A DNA stretch of 64,000 nt from Burkholderiales bacterium (GCA_014860445.1 JACZJT010000057.1:1-64000), one strand, 5' to 3'. Numbered from the stretch's first letter, positions 28,664 to 38,334 are shown. The notes: a model not told the origin generated them from the sequence alone. Made by a program: numbers and translations.

Positions 28664-29110
28664 ATGAAATTGCAGAAAAGCACCAGCCTGGCCTTGTTCA
28701 GCATACTTGAATTCGCTGCAAATCCCGGGCGGCAGCTCTCAGCCGCGGAAATCGCAGAAAAATACGGCGCATCCACCCACCACCTTGCCAAAGTCCTGCG
28801 TGAGTTGGGCCGCGCGGGCCTGGTCGAGTCGGCGCGCGGCGTCGGCGGCGGTTACCGCTTCAGCGGCAATGCACGGCGGCTCACGCTGATGGACGTGATC
28901 GAGCTGTTCGAGGACATCAGCACGCGCACTGGCGAGAGCGACGAGTTCGACGACTCGAGCGAGGTCGGTCGCGCACTGGGTGCCGTCATGACCGAGGTCG
29001 ACGAAATCGCCAAGGCCACGTTCCGATCGATCACCGTGGATACCATGCTCAAACTGATCGAGCGCCAGCGCCGGGCGCTCGCCGACGCAGGCAATCCACC
29101 CGCGACTTGA
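28664..29110 (+). CDS. badM: Rrf2-family transcriptional regulator without cysteines, BadM-like
   Basis: A 148-aa Rrf2 protein. The winged helix covers residues ~1-60 (STSLALFSILEFAANPG; HHLAKVLRELGRAGLVES; RGVGGGYRF), followed by a dimerisation helix. There is no cysteine anywhere, so it cannot bind the iron-sulfur cluster of IscR, NsrR or RsrR and should sense a small molecule instead. Adjacent to a GNAT and upstream of the anaerobic aromatic genes, it resembles BadM, the repressor of benzoyl-CoA reductase genes in Rhodopseudomonas palustris. It is the leading candidate to bind the palindromes at 1644, 12095 and 28090. Confidence 0.68.
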   Translation: MKLQKSTSLALFSILEFAANPGRQLSAAEIAEKYGASTHHLAKVLRELGRAGLVESARGVGGGYRFSGNARRLTLMDVIELFEDISTRTGESDEFDDSSEVGRALGAVMTEVDEIAKATFRSITVDTMLKLIERQRRALADAGNPPAT

Positions 29111-29164
29111 ACACGGGTGAATCCCGCCCTTTTCCGCCGTGCCCCCTCGTTTTGTCGGCCCCGT

Positions 29165-29178
29165 TTAATCTAGATCAA
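29165..29178. promoter_or_regulatory. FNR-type site before iorA
   Basis: TTAAT-ctag-ATCAA matches TTGAT-N4-ATCAA in 9 of 10 bases. The centre is 35 bp before GATGAT (29201-29206), a weak -10 at the spacing of a class II FNR-activated promoter. This would switch the oxidoreductase operon on without oxygen. Confidence 0.55.
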
Positions 29179-29182
29179 AACG

Positions 29183-29194
29183 CCGTCCGGACGG
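29183..29194. promoter_or_regulatory. 12-bp perfect palindrome in iorA promoter
   Basis: CCGTCCGGACGG lies between the FNR-type site and the predicted -10, where a repressor would interfere with RNA polymerase. No regulator is recognised for it. Confidence 0.35.
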
Positions 29195-29257
29195 TTTGAG
29201 GATGATCCGGGATCAACTAGAAGAAACCTACGTTTTTCCGCCAGGGAGGATCAGCGC

Positions 29258-31093
29258 ATGCGTACAGCGCCGGAGACAGTTGAAAATTCTCGGGATCAGG
29301 CCAAAGATGTCCGACCGCTGACCGGAAACGAAGCGATCGCTCGCGGCGCCTGGGAAGCCGGCGTGCGGGTTGCAGCCGCCTATCCGGGCACGCCGAGTAC
29401 CGAAATCATGGAATCCCTCGCTGAATACCCCGCGGAGGATCTGCATGCCCAATGGTCCACCAACGAAAAGGTCGCGCTCGACGTGGCCATGGGTGCGGCG
29501 TTTGCCGGCAAACGCGCACTGGCATCGATGAAACACGTGGGCCTCAATGTGGCCGCAGATGCGTTCATGTCGCAGTCCTATATCGGCGTCAACGGCGGTC
29601 TGGTGCTCGCAGTATGCGACGACCCCGGCATCCACAGCTCGCAAAACGAGCAGGACACACGCATCTACGCCCAGCTCGCCACCGTACCGGTGCTCGAACC
29701 CAGCGACGCGCAGGAAGCGCTCGACTACACCAAGCTCGCCTTCGACCTCTCCGAGCAGTTCGACACCATGGTCATCGTACGCGGCACCACACGGCTTTCG
29801 CACACGCGCAGTCCGGTCACGGTTGGCCCGCGCAAGGACGTGGCGGCGCGACCCTTCGTCGAGAATCCCTCGAAGAACGTGATGATTCCCGCGCATGCGC
29901 GGCGCCGCCACGCGGTCGTGATCGAGCGCGAAGAAAAATTGAAGGAATATCTGGAAACCGCGACGATCAACCGCTGGGAAACCGGCGACGCGAGTTTCGG
30001 CGTGATCACCGCCGGCACCTGCTATCCCTACGTGCGCGAAGTGCTGCCCAACGCCAGCGTGCTGAAACTCGGCGCCTCATGGCCGCTGCCCGAAGGACTG
30101 CTGCGCCGCTATTGCGAGTCGGTCGAGCGCGTTTTCGTCGTCGAAGAACTGGAGCCGGTGATCGAAAAGGAATTGCGCGCGCTCGGAATCAAGGCAGAGG
30201 GGAAACGATTTTTTTCGCGCATGGGCGAATTTTCGCCCGAACTCGTGCGCGCCGGCTTCGAGCAAGCGGGCGTGCTCGAACCGCGCGCGCAGCATCGCAG
30301 CTGGGCGCTGGAGCCGCTGGTGCGTCCGCCGGTTTTGTGTGCCGGCTGCCCGCACACCTCGAGTTTCATGGCCGTCAGGGCATCGGGCGCCAGGGTCGCC
30401 GGCGACATCGGCTGCTACACCCTGGCCTGCCTCGATCCGCTGCGCGGACTGGACACGACAGTCTCGATGGGCTCTTCCATCGGCAACGCGATCGGCATGT
30501 CCAAGGCCGGCGACACCAAACCGGTGATGGCCACCATCGGCGATTCGACCTTCCTGCACGCGGGCATTCCGGGACTGATCGACGCGGTCTACAACCAGGC
30601 GAACATCACGGTCCTGCTGCTCGACAACCACATCACGGCAATGACCGGTGGCCAGGAGCATCCGGGCACAGGCAAAACGCTGCGCGGCGAGGAAGCACCG
30701 AAGGTGGACTATGAAGCCCTGGTGCGCGCGATCGGCGTGACATGGGTGCGCACCGTCGATTCCTACGATCTTGCGCAGATGTACCAGACGCTGCGCGAAG
30801 GGATCGCGCACCGCGGCGTGTCGGTGATCATCTCCAACCGTCCCTGCGTGCTCGACCCCGTAAAGATCAAGGGCCCGGCGCTGTCCATCGTGAACGAGCA
30901 GTGCAATGCCTGCCAGTCGTGCATGAACCTGGGCTGCCCGGCGATGACCTGGGGCGAGGACACGTTCGAGGGCCGGCACAAGGTGAAAATCGATCAGTCC
31001 TTGTGCATCGGCTGCACGCTGTGCGCGCAGGTATGCACCGTGGACTGCATCAAGCCACCTTCCACTATAACGACAGCGGCAGTAACGCAATGA
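29258..31093 (+). CDS. iorA: indolepyruvate/arylpyruvate:ferredoxin oxidoreductase alpha subunit
   Basis: A 611-aa IorA. It has an N-terminal pyrimidine-binding domain (AAYPGTPSTEIMESLAEYP), a TPP-binding domain (CAGCPHTSS, GDSTFLHAG, LLLDNHITAMTGGQ) and C-terminal 2[4Fe-4S] (CNACQSC...GCP; CIGCTLCAQVC). It decarboxylates aryl-2-oxoacids to arylacetyl-CoA and reduces ferredoxin. With pad and paaK genes around it, phenylpyruvate from phenylalanine is the likely substrate, giving phenylacetyl-CoA directly. AGGGAGGA lies upstream of the ATG. It is first in a five-gene, fully overlapping operon (29258-34653). Confidence 0.9.
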   Translation: MRTAPETVENSRDQAKDVRPLTGNEAIARGAWEAGVRVAAAYPGTPSTEIMESLAEYPAEDLHAQWSTNEKVALDVAMGAAFAGKRALASMKHVGLNVAADAFMSQSYIGVNGGLVLAVCDDPGIHSSQNEQDTRIYAQLATVPVLEPSDAQEALDYTKLAFDLSEQFDTMVIVRGTTRLSHTRSPVTVGPRKDVAARPFVENPSKNVMIPAHARRRHAVVIEREEKLKEYLETATINRWETGDASFGVITAGTCYPYVREVLPNASVLKLGASWPLPEGLLRRYCESVERVFVVEELEPVIEKELRALGIKAEGKRFFSRMGEFSPELVRAGFEQAGVLEPRAQHRSWALEPLVRPPVLCAGCPHTSSFMAVRASGARVAGDIGCYTLACLDPLRGLDTTVSMGSSIGNAIGMSKAGDTKPVMATIGDSTFLHAGIPGLIDAVYNQANITVLLLDNHITAMTGGQEHPGTGKTLRGEEAPKVDYEALVRAIGVTWVRTVDSYDLAQMYQTLREGIAHRGVSVIISNRPCVLDPVKIKGPALSIVNEQCNACQSCMNLGCPAMTWGEDTFEGRHKVKIDQSLCIGCTLCAQVCTVDCIKPPSTITTAAVTQ

Positions 31094-32049
31094 ACCGGTC
31101 GAACGCATCGAGCAGCAGCGTCGAAAGCGGACAGCTGCGGCCGACCGCCGCGGCGGCCAAAGCGCGGGAACCGATGAACGTGCTGATCGTGGGTGTGGGC
31201 GGCCAGGGCGTGATCATGGTTTCCAAGGCGCTCGCTTCGCTCGCCCAGTCCAAGGGGTTCGAAGTCAAGCAGAGCGAGGTGCACGGCATGGCCAAGCGCG
31301 GCGGCACCGTGTTCAGCCACGTGCGCTTCGGCCCGCAGGTGTGGTCGCCGACCATCCCCAAGGGGGAAGCCGACATACTGGTCGCGCTCGAGTGGGCGGA
31401 AGGCCTGCGCTGGCTGTCCTATCTGAAACCGGACACCGGCATTTTCATCTGCGACACCAAGCGCATTGTGCCGCCGTTTGCCTGCCTTAACCGGCGCCCC
31501 GGCGCCCCGCTGCGCTACTCGCGCGAAACACCCGCCGAGGTCAAACAACATGTCGCGGAAGGCTATGCGATCGACGCTACGCAAATGGCCGAGGAACTCG
31601 GTAATGAACGCGCGGCAAACGTGGTGCTGATCGGCGCCTTGTCCACGGCGCTGGACTTTCCCCCGGAAGACTGGGAAAAGGCGCTGTCGCAGTTCGTGCC
31701 GAAAAAAACCATCGCGGTCAACCTGGAGGCGTTCCGCCTCGGGCGCGGCTGGATCAACGAAGCGCGCACCAGGGTGGGGGTAGCCACCGTGCCTGCCGAA
31801 GCTGTTCCGGCGTCCATGGAAGCGGGATACAGCGTGCGCCTGGAAATTACGCAGCAATGGTGCAAGAGCTGCGATATCTGCGTCAAGCTTTGCCCCGAGC
31901 GCTGCCTGCGCTTGAACGAGGAGCGCGTAGTCGAACTCGCGCAGCCCGAGAAATGCACAGGCTGCCGGCTGTGCGAACTGCTGTGCCCGGATTTCGCCAT
32001 ACGCGTGCACCTGGACACTGCGGTCCCGACGCAAGGAGCACAGGCATGA
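31090..32049 (+). CDS. iorB: IorB fused to a C-terminal 2[4Fe-4S] ferredoxin domain
   Basis: A 319-aa protein. Residues ~29-220 are the IorB/gamma-type domain (NVLIVGVGGQGVIMVSKAL; SEVHGMAKRGGTVFSHVRFG). Residues 249-310 are an added ferredoxin with C258/C261/C264/C268 and C289/C292/C295/C299. IorB is normally ~200 aa without clusters. The next three genes are KorA-, KorB- and gamma-like, and in korDABC operons the delta ferredoxin precedes korA. The extra domain therefore sits exactly where a delta subunit gene is expected, so the fusion may physically join two oxidoreductase complexes. It overlaps iorA and the next gene by 4 bp each. A start at M29 is possible. Confidence 0.85.
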   Translation: MNRSNASSSSVESGQLRPTAAAAKAREPMNVLIVGVGGQGVIMVSKALASLAQSKGFEVKQSEVHGMAKRGGTVFSHVRFGPQVWSPTIPKGEADILVALEWAEGLRWLSYLKPDTGIFICDTKRIVPPFACLNRRPGAPLRYSRETPAEVKQHVAEGYAIDATQMAEELGNERAANVVLIGALSTALDFPPEDWEKALSQFVPKKTIAVNLEAFRLGRGWINEARTRVGVATVPAEAVPASMEAGYSVRLEITQQWCKSCDICVKLCPERCLRLNEERVVELAQPEKCTGCRLCELLCPDFAIRVHLDTAVPTQGAQA

Positions 32050-33218
32050 ACGCGATCGACAAGGCGCCTGCGCCGGGAGCCGCGCTACGCTTGATATCGG
32101 GCAACCACGCTTGTGCGCTGGGCGCGGTCGCTGCCGGCTGCCGTTTTTTCGCCGGCTATCCGATCACGCCCTCCTCCGAAGTGGCCGAGAGACTGTCGCG
32201 GCTGCTGCCCGAAGTGGACGGCGTGTTCGTGCAGATGGAAGATGAAATCGCCTCGATCGCCGCGGTGATCGGCGCATCCATGGGCGGCGTCAAGGCCCTG
32301 ACCGCCACCAGCGGTCCGGGTTTTTCGCTCAAGCAGGAAAACATCGGCTACGCAGCCGGTGCGGAAATCCCCTGCGTAATCGTCAACGTCATGCGCGGCG
32401 GCCCCTCCACCGGCATGCCTACGCGACCGTCCCAGTCGGACATCATGCAGTCGCGCTGGGGCAGCCACGGCGACTACCCCATGATCGTGCTTGCGCCCGC
32501 GTCGGTGCGCGAAATCTATACCGAGACGATACGCGCCTTCTATCTTGCTGAAACCTGCCGCACGCCCGTCGTGCTGCTCTATGACCAGGTGATCGCGCAG
32601 CTGACCGAGACCGTTGAACTGAGCGATGGCGAAAATCGCGCACCGGCCGAGCGCAAATGGGCCAGCGGGCCGCGCGAAACGTATCGGCCTTACGCCGCGG
32701 ACGAAGACGGCATACCGGCCATGTCGCGCCCCGGTGCCGGCTATCGCGTGCACACCACCGGGCTGACTCACGGCGAAAACGGCTTTCCGACGCAGAATCC
32801 GGAGGCCGTCGCGCGCAACCTCGGCCGGCTGTTTACAAAATTCGAGCGCCATCGCGAAGCCATCGATTCCTGGGAGACGCTGGGCTGCGAAGACGCCGAT
32901 GTGGTGATCGTCGCCATCGGCATCAGCGCGCGCGCAGCGATGCGCGCGATCGACATCGCGCGCGCAAAGGGATTGCGCCTGGGCCTGTTCCGACCGATCA
33001 CGCTGTGGCCGTTCCCGGAAAAAGCACTGCGCGACGCCACCGCGGGCGCACACGCCGTACTGGTGCCGGAAATGAACGCCGGTCAGCTACGCCTGGAGGT
33101 CGAGCGCATCCTCGGCAGTCAGCGAGTACATGGACTGCACCGCTACGACGGCGAGGCCATCAGCCCGGAGGAAATTGCCGCGCGCGCGCAAGCGCTAGCC
33201 AGGGAGAAGACGACATGA
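32046..33218 (+). CDS. 2-oxoacid:ferredoxin oxidoreductase alpha subunit (KorA-like; candidate phenylglyoxylate enzyme)
   Basis: A 390-aa alpha subunit with GYPITPSSEVAERL, QMEDEIASIAAVIG, SGPGFSLKQE and MRGGPSTGMPTRPSQSD, followed by the C-terminal transketolase-like domain. It has no fused gamma domain, unlike the KorA at the left edge. Sequence alone would be called 2-oxoglutarate oxidoreductase. Context (padBCD, iorAB, benzoyl-CoA genes) suggests phenylglyoxylate oxidation to benzoyl-CoA and CO2, the next step after PadBCD. The FAD/NADH-binding PadH found in Azoarcus phenylglyoxylate oxidoreductase is absent, so ferredoxin is the probable acceptor. Confidence 0.78.
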   Translation: MNAIDKAPAPGAALRLISGNHACALGAVAAGCRFFAGYPITPSSEVAERLSRLLPEVDGVFVQMEDEIASIAAVIGASMGGVKALTATSGPGFSLKQENIGYAAGAEIPCVIVNVMRGGPSTGMPTRPSQSDIMQSRWGSHGDYPMIVLAPASVREIYTETIRAFYLAETCRTPVVLLYDQVIAQLTETVELSDGENRAPAERKWASGPRETYRPYAADEDGIPAMSRPGAGYRVHTTGLTHGENGFPTQNPEAVARNLGRLFTKFERHREAIDSWETLGCEDADVVIVAIGISARAAMRAIDIARAKGLRLGLFRPITLWPFPEKALRDATAGAHAVLVPEMNAGQLRLEVERILGSQRVHGLHRYDGEAISPEEIAARAQALAREKTT

Positions 33219-34090
33219 GCAGCACGATCGTAGACTCGGCCGCCGAATTTGATGTGCGCGACTACCTGCGCAAGGAAATGATGCCGCATTTCCTGTGTCC
33301 GGGCTGCGGCCATGGCATCGCCCTGCGGGCATTGCTGTGGGCGATACACGAACTCGGCATCGACAAAGACAAGCTCGCGGTGGTGTCCGGGATAGGCTGT
33401 GCCGGAAGGCTATCGGCCTATATCGACGCGAATACCTTTCACGTGACCCATGGCCGTCCACTCGCCTACGCCACCGGACTCGCGCTCGCGCGACCGGATT
33501 TGCATGTCGTCGTCATCACCGGCGACGGAGACTGCCTCGCCATCGGGGGCAATCACCTGATCCACGCCTGCCGTCGCAACCTGAAACTCACCTGCCTCAT
33601 GCTCAACAACGAGGTCTACGGCATGACCGGCGGTCAGGTGTCACCGACGACCTCGGAGACGCGACTCACGACCACCACGCCGCTCGGAAACGCAGAGCCG
33701 AATTTCGACGCCTGTGCGCTGGCGGCGGCTGCCGGCGCAAGCTTTGTAGGCCGCGAAGTGACGCATCACGTGCCCAAACTGAAGGAACTCATCCGCGCCG
33801 GCCTCTCGCATCCGGGCTTCGCATTCGTCGAGGTGCTGTCGGACTGCACGGAGATTTTCGGGCGCAAGAATGAATTGGGTTCTTCGGCAGAGATGGTGTT
33901 GCGCCAGAAAAGCGAGCTGCGCCCCGAAGCGTATCGCGACACCGTCGATACGCCTTTCCGCTCGAACGATCTCCCCACCGGCGTACTCACAAAAACGGAC
34001 CGGGCGGAATACGGCACAGCCTACCGCAAGGCGGCTGCCGTACAGCGCGCAGCCAAGGCGGCAAAATCCGCTGCGGGAATCAGCAAATGA
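33215..34090 (+). CDS. 2-oxoacid:ferredoxin oxidoreductase beta subunit (TPP-binding)
   Basis: A 291-aa beta subunit with the cluster/TPP motifs FLCPGCGHGIALRAL, SGIGCAGRLSAYI, GDGDCLAIGGNH and LMLNNEVYGMTGGQ. It is the catalytic partner of the upstream alpha subunit. Overlaps of 4 bp on both sides indicate equimolar synthesis. Substrate as for the alpha subunit: phenylglyoxylate or 2-oxoglutarate. Confidence 0.82.
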   Translation: MSSTIVDSAAEFDVRDYLRKEMMPHFLCPGCGHGIALRALLWAIHELGIDKDKLAVVSGIGCAGRLSAYIDANTFHVTHGRPLAYATGLALARPDLHVVVITGDGDCLAIGGNHLIHACRRNLKLTCLMLNNEVYGMTGGQVSPTTSETRLTTTTPLGNAEPNFDACALAAAAGASFVGREVTHHVPKLKELIRAGLSHPGFAFVEVLSDCTEIFGRKNELGSSAEMVLRQKSELRPEAYRDTVDTPFRSNDLPTGVLTKTDRAEYGTAYRKAAAVQRAAKAAKSAAGISK

Positions 34091-34653
34091 AAAGCCTGAT
34101 GCGCGACACCAGAATAGAGATCCGGATCGGCGGCACCGGTGGCCAGGGTCTGATCCTGTGCGCCAAGATGCTCGCCGACGCACTGTGCACCGCCGGCAAA
34201 CACGTCGCCCAATCCCAGACTTACGAACCGACTTCGCGCGGCGGCTACTGCAATTCCGATCTGATTATTTCGGACCGGGAAGTCGATTACCCGCTTGCGA
34301 CCGCACTCGACTGCCTGGTGCTGCTAGACCGCATGGCCGTCAAACCTTCCTGGGCGCTGCTAAAGCCGGGGGCCCTGGTGATCGCGGACACGCGACTGTG
34401 CCCCGAACTGCCCGAAGGCAACTATCGGGTCCATCACCTGCCCCTCAGCCGTACGGCCATAGAGCTCGGCAGCGAGCGCGTGGCCAATATCGTCGCCCTG
34501 GGTGCATTGGCCGCGCTCGGCACGCTGTGCGAGCGCAAGGCGCTGGAGCAGGCAGTGCGCGCGGATACGCCGAAGAGCTTTCTCGACATTAATCTGGATG
34601 CCCTCTCGGCCGGCCACCGCCTGGGCAAGCAGACCGCGCCGCTGCCCGCATAG
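34087..34653 (+). CDS. 2-oxoacid:ferredoxin oxidoreductase gamma subunit
   Basis: A 188-aa gamma subunit with RIGGTGGQGLILCAKMLADAL and the conserved SQTYEPTSRGGYCNSDLIIS. It completes an alpha-beta-gamma enzyme whose delta ferredoxin is probably the C-terminal domain of the IorB fusion at 31090. It is last gene of the operon. Confidence 0.82.
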   Translation: MKSLMRDTRIEIRIGGTGGQGLILCAKMLADALCTAGKHVAQSQTYEPTSRGGYCNSDLIISDREVDYPLATALDCLVLLDRMAVKPSWALLKPGALVIADTRLCPELPEGNYRVHHLPLSRTAIELGSERVANIVALGALAALGTLCERKALEQAVRADTPKSFLDINLDALSAGHRLGKQTAPLPA

Positions 34654-34774
34654 CGCACCGCCTGCGCCAGCCGGAACGAAGCTTCGACCTGGTTCATTCC
34701 TACAGATTTCCGCCGGCGTCCAGCCGCGGTACACTATCGACATCGACCACGCCGTAACACACCAGGAGTTGACC

Positions 34775-34864
34775 ATGGGTAATCGCGACAGGCAGCGCAG
34801 AGAAGAGAAGAAACCGAAAAAACCGAAGAAGCCGGCGCCTGCATTGAATATCAGCGCGCGCTAA
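34775..34864 (+). CDS. 29-aa lysine/proline-rich small protein
   Basis: ATG at 34775 with AGGAG 7 nt upstream encodes MGNRDRQRREEKKPKKPKKP followed by APALNISAR. The good ribosome site and biased, highly basic composition suggest a real small protein rather than chance, possibly nucleic-acid binding. No homologue is recognised. It is 121 bp after the gamma-subunit gene. Confidence 0.45.
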   Translation: MGNRDRQRREEKKPKKPKKPAPALNISAR

Positions 34865-34969
34865 GGCACACGGGCAAACGGGCAAACGGGCGCGGCATCG
34901 ATTTCAGAATGCCGCGTCAAGGTACTGGCGAGTTTTCTTTGTCGTCCAGCCGCCGGAAATGTGCGCCGT

Positions 34970-35682
34970 CTATACGCCCAGGTACTTGTGGTGCAGATCG
35001 GGCTGCGCGCGCAGTTCTGCGCTGCTTCCCTCGTAGACGGTGGAGCCCTTTACCAGGATCAGAACCCGGTCGGCGATGGCTGACACTGCGGCGAAGTTCT
35101 TGTCCACGATCACCGACGCAATACCGGCCTGCTTGATCTGGCCGATGATGGCCCATATTTCCCGCGAAATCTTCGGCGCTAGGCCCTCGGTTGCCTCATC
35201 CAGTATCAGCAGGTCCGGGTTGGTCATCAGCGCGCGCCCTATGGTCAGCATCTGCTGCTCCCCGCCGGACAGCTGCGCTCCGCCGTGCGTCAGGCGCTCG
35301 GACAGCCGGGGAAATGTCGCCATCACCCGCTCGAACGTCCAGTCGCGACGGCCGTGCGCGCCCGGTCTTGCCGCCATGACGAGGTTCTCGCGCACCGACA
35401 GGTTCGGAAAAATACCGCGCCCCTCCGGAACATAGGCGATCCCCTGGCGCACGATCGCATGCGTGGCCGCCTGCGTCATATCGACGCCCGCGATGCGTAC
35501 CTCGCCCCTGCGCGGCCGCACCAGACCGAGCACGCTCCGCAGCAGCGTCGTCTTGCCCATGCCGTTCCTGCCCATCAGGCCGACGGTTTCGCCTCGACGC
35601 ACGACGAAATCGACGCCGTGCAGGATGTGGCTCACGCCGTAATAGGTGTGGATGCCGCGGGCATCGATCAGCGCGGCTTCGC

Positions 35683-35686
<4 letters not shown>
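34970..35686 (-). CDS. livF: ABC transporter ATP-binding protein, LivF type (system 2)
   Basis: A 238-aa ATPase with GRNGMGKTTLLRSVLG, LSGGEQQMLTIGRAL and LLILDEAT. It is last gene of the operon that starts with the binding protein at 43171 and includes bclA, so it likely serves benzoate uptake. It overlaps livG by 4 bp. Confidence 0.88.
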
Positions 35687-36436
<750 letters not shown>

Positions 36437-36444
<8 letters not shown>

Positions 36445-37438
36445 CGCGCGCCTCCGCCGGTTTGCGCCGCAGCCGCGACGCGGTCCGCCCCAGACCGAGC
36501 AGGCCGTGCGGCAGCAGCAGCACCGCACACACGATGAAGCCCCCCATGAGCAATTGCCAGTGTTTGGACAGATCCATTCCGCCGATAGCCGGCAAGCCCT
36601 GCAGGCCGAGTTCGAGCAAAATCATCGAAAACGCCCCGACCACCGCGCCGGTGAGCGTTCCCATGCCTCCGAGTATCACCATCATGAGCACGCTGCCGGA
36701 CTGATGCCAACCCAGGGTCTCAGGATTGACGAAACCAAACTGGGCCGCCGCGAAATAGCCCGCCATGCCCGCCAAAACGCCGGCGAGCACAAAGCACGCG
36801 AGTTTGTAGCGGAACGTGCGGTAGCCGAGCGAGCGCATGCGATGCTCGTTGACGCGGATGCCGACAATGACCCGCCCGAACAGCGAATCGAGCAGGATGC
36901 GCAGGCCCGTGTATACCAGCACCAGCAGGGCCAGCACGACGAAATAAAAGTGCGTATGGTTCTCCAGCGTGAATGGCTCCCAACCCGCGATGGCCGCCAC
37001 CGGCTTGGCATAGACGTAGATACCGTCAGCACCACCGCCGAACTCGGTGTCGTGGAACAGGAAGAACACCATCTGCGCGAAAGCGAGCGTGACCATGATG
37101 AAATAAATGCCCGAGGTGCGCAGCACCAGCACGCCGATGACCAGCGCCAGCAGCCCGGAACACGCCATGGCAAGCGGCAGCGACACCCACAGGTTGGCCG
37201 CCTCGTACTCCGGCGCGGCGAATGCGAGCACATAACCTGCGACGCCGAAGAACGCTGCATGGCCCAGGCTCACCAGCCCGGTGAAGCCGACCAGCAGATC
37301 CAGGCTCATGGCAAAGATCGCCATGATCATCATTTTGGTGAACAGCTGAACGTAGTACTTCTCGGCGAACCACGGCAGCACAGCCAGCGCAAGCAGGCAA
37401 ACCACCAGAATGATCGTTCCGGGACGCAGCTTGCCCAT
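36437..37438 (-). CDS. livM: ABC transporter permease, LivM type (system 2)
   Basis: A 333-aa permease with GFTGLVSLGHAAFFGVAGY and about ten hydrophobic helices. The ATG at 37438 overlaps the livH stop by one base (TGATG). The longer open frame upstream is antisense-like sequence within livH. Confidence 0.87.
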
Positions 37439-38334
37439 CAGGCGCGCTTCCCGAACAAGCCCTCGGGCCGTGCCAGCAGTACGCCGGCCATGAGCACATA
37501 GATCATCATGCCGGAGAGCTGAGGCAGCAATTGCACGCCCCCGATCTCCAGGCTGATAACCTTGCCGAAGGTGTCCACCAGTCCGATGAGGATGGCGGCC
37601 AGCATCGCGCCTTTCACCGAACCGATGCCGCCGATGACGACCACGACAAAGCATACGATCAGCACCTGATTGCCCATGCCTGGGAATACCGAGGCCACCG
37701 GCGCGGCGATCATGCCTGCGAACGCCGCAAGCGCCACGCCCAGTGCGAACACCAGGCGGTAGAGTAGATTGATGTTGATGCCCAGCGACTGCACCATCTC
37801 GCGGTTTGCCGCGCCGGCGCGAATAATCATGCCCAGGCGTGTCTTCTGGATCAGGAAATACATTCCAACAGCCAGCACCAGACACACCGCCGACATCCAC
37901 AGACGGTACACCGGGTAGCTGAGCGTCTCTGTCAGCGGAATCGACACACGCAGTATTTCCGGAACCGCCACACCGTGAACGTCGTCGCCGAAGACCACGC
38001 TGCGCAGTTCCTCGAAAATCAAAATCAAACCGTAGGTGAGCAGCACCTGATACAGGTGATCACGATGGTAGAGCCGGCTGATCAACAGCCATTCGAGCAC
38101 CAGGCCGATCACCACAGCGATCACGACCCCACCGGCCATCGCCAGCCACAGGTTGCCGAAATGCTGGGACAGCGAGAACGCGAGATAGGCGCCCACCATG
38201 TAGAACGTGCCGTGCGCCAGATTGATGATGCCCATGATCCCCAGGATCAGGGTGAGCCCGCTCGCCACGAGGAAGAGCAACAGGCCGTACTGGATGCCGT
38301 TCAGCACCTGGATGAGAAAGGTGTTTGCGTCCAT
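37438..38334 (-). CDS. livH: ABC transporter permease, LivH type (system 2)
   Basis: A 298-aa permease with the LivH element GIMGIINLAHGTFYMVGAYL. It is separated from its binding-protein gene by 146 bp containing a terminator-like hairpin (38431-38448), which would lower permease expression relative to the binding protein. Confidence 0.88.
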   Translation of the reverse strand: MDANTFLIQVLNGIQYGLLLFLVASGLTLILGIMGIINLAHGTFYMVGAYLAFSLSQHFGNLWLAMAGGVVIAVVIGLVLEWLLISRLYHRDHLYQVLLTYGLILIFEELRSVVFGDDVHGVAVPEILRVSIPLTETLSYPVYRLWMSAVCLVLAVGMYFLIQKTRLGMIIRAGAANREMVQSLGININLLYRLVFALGVALAAFAGMIAAPVASVFPGMGNQVLIVCFVVVVIGGIGSVKGAMLAAILIGLVDTFGKVISLEIGGVQLLPQLSGMMIYVLMAGVLLARPEGLFGKRA

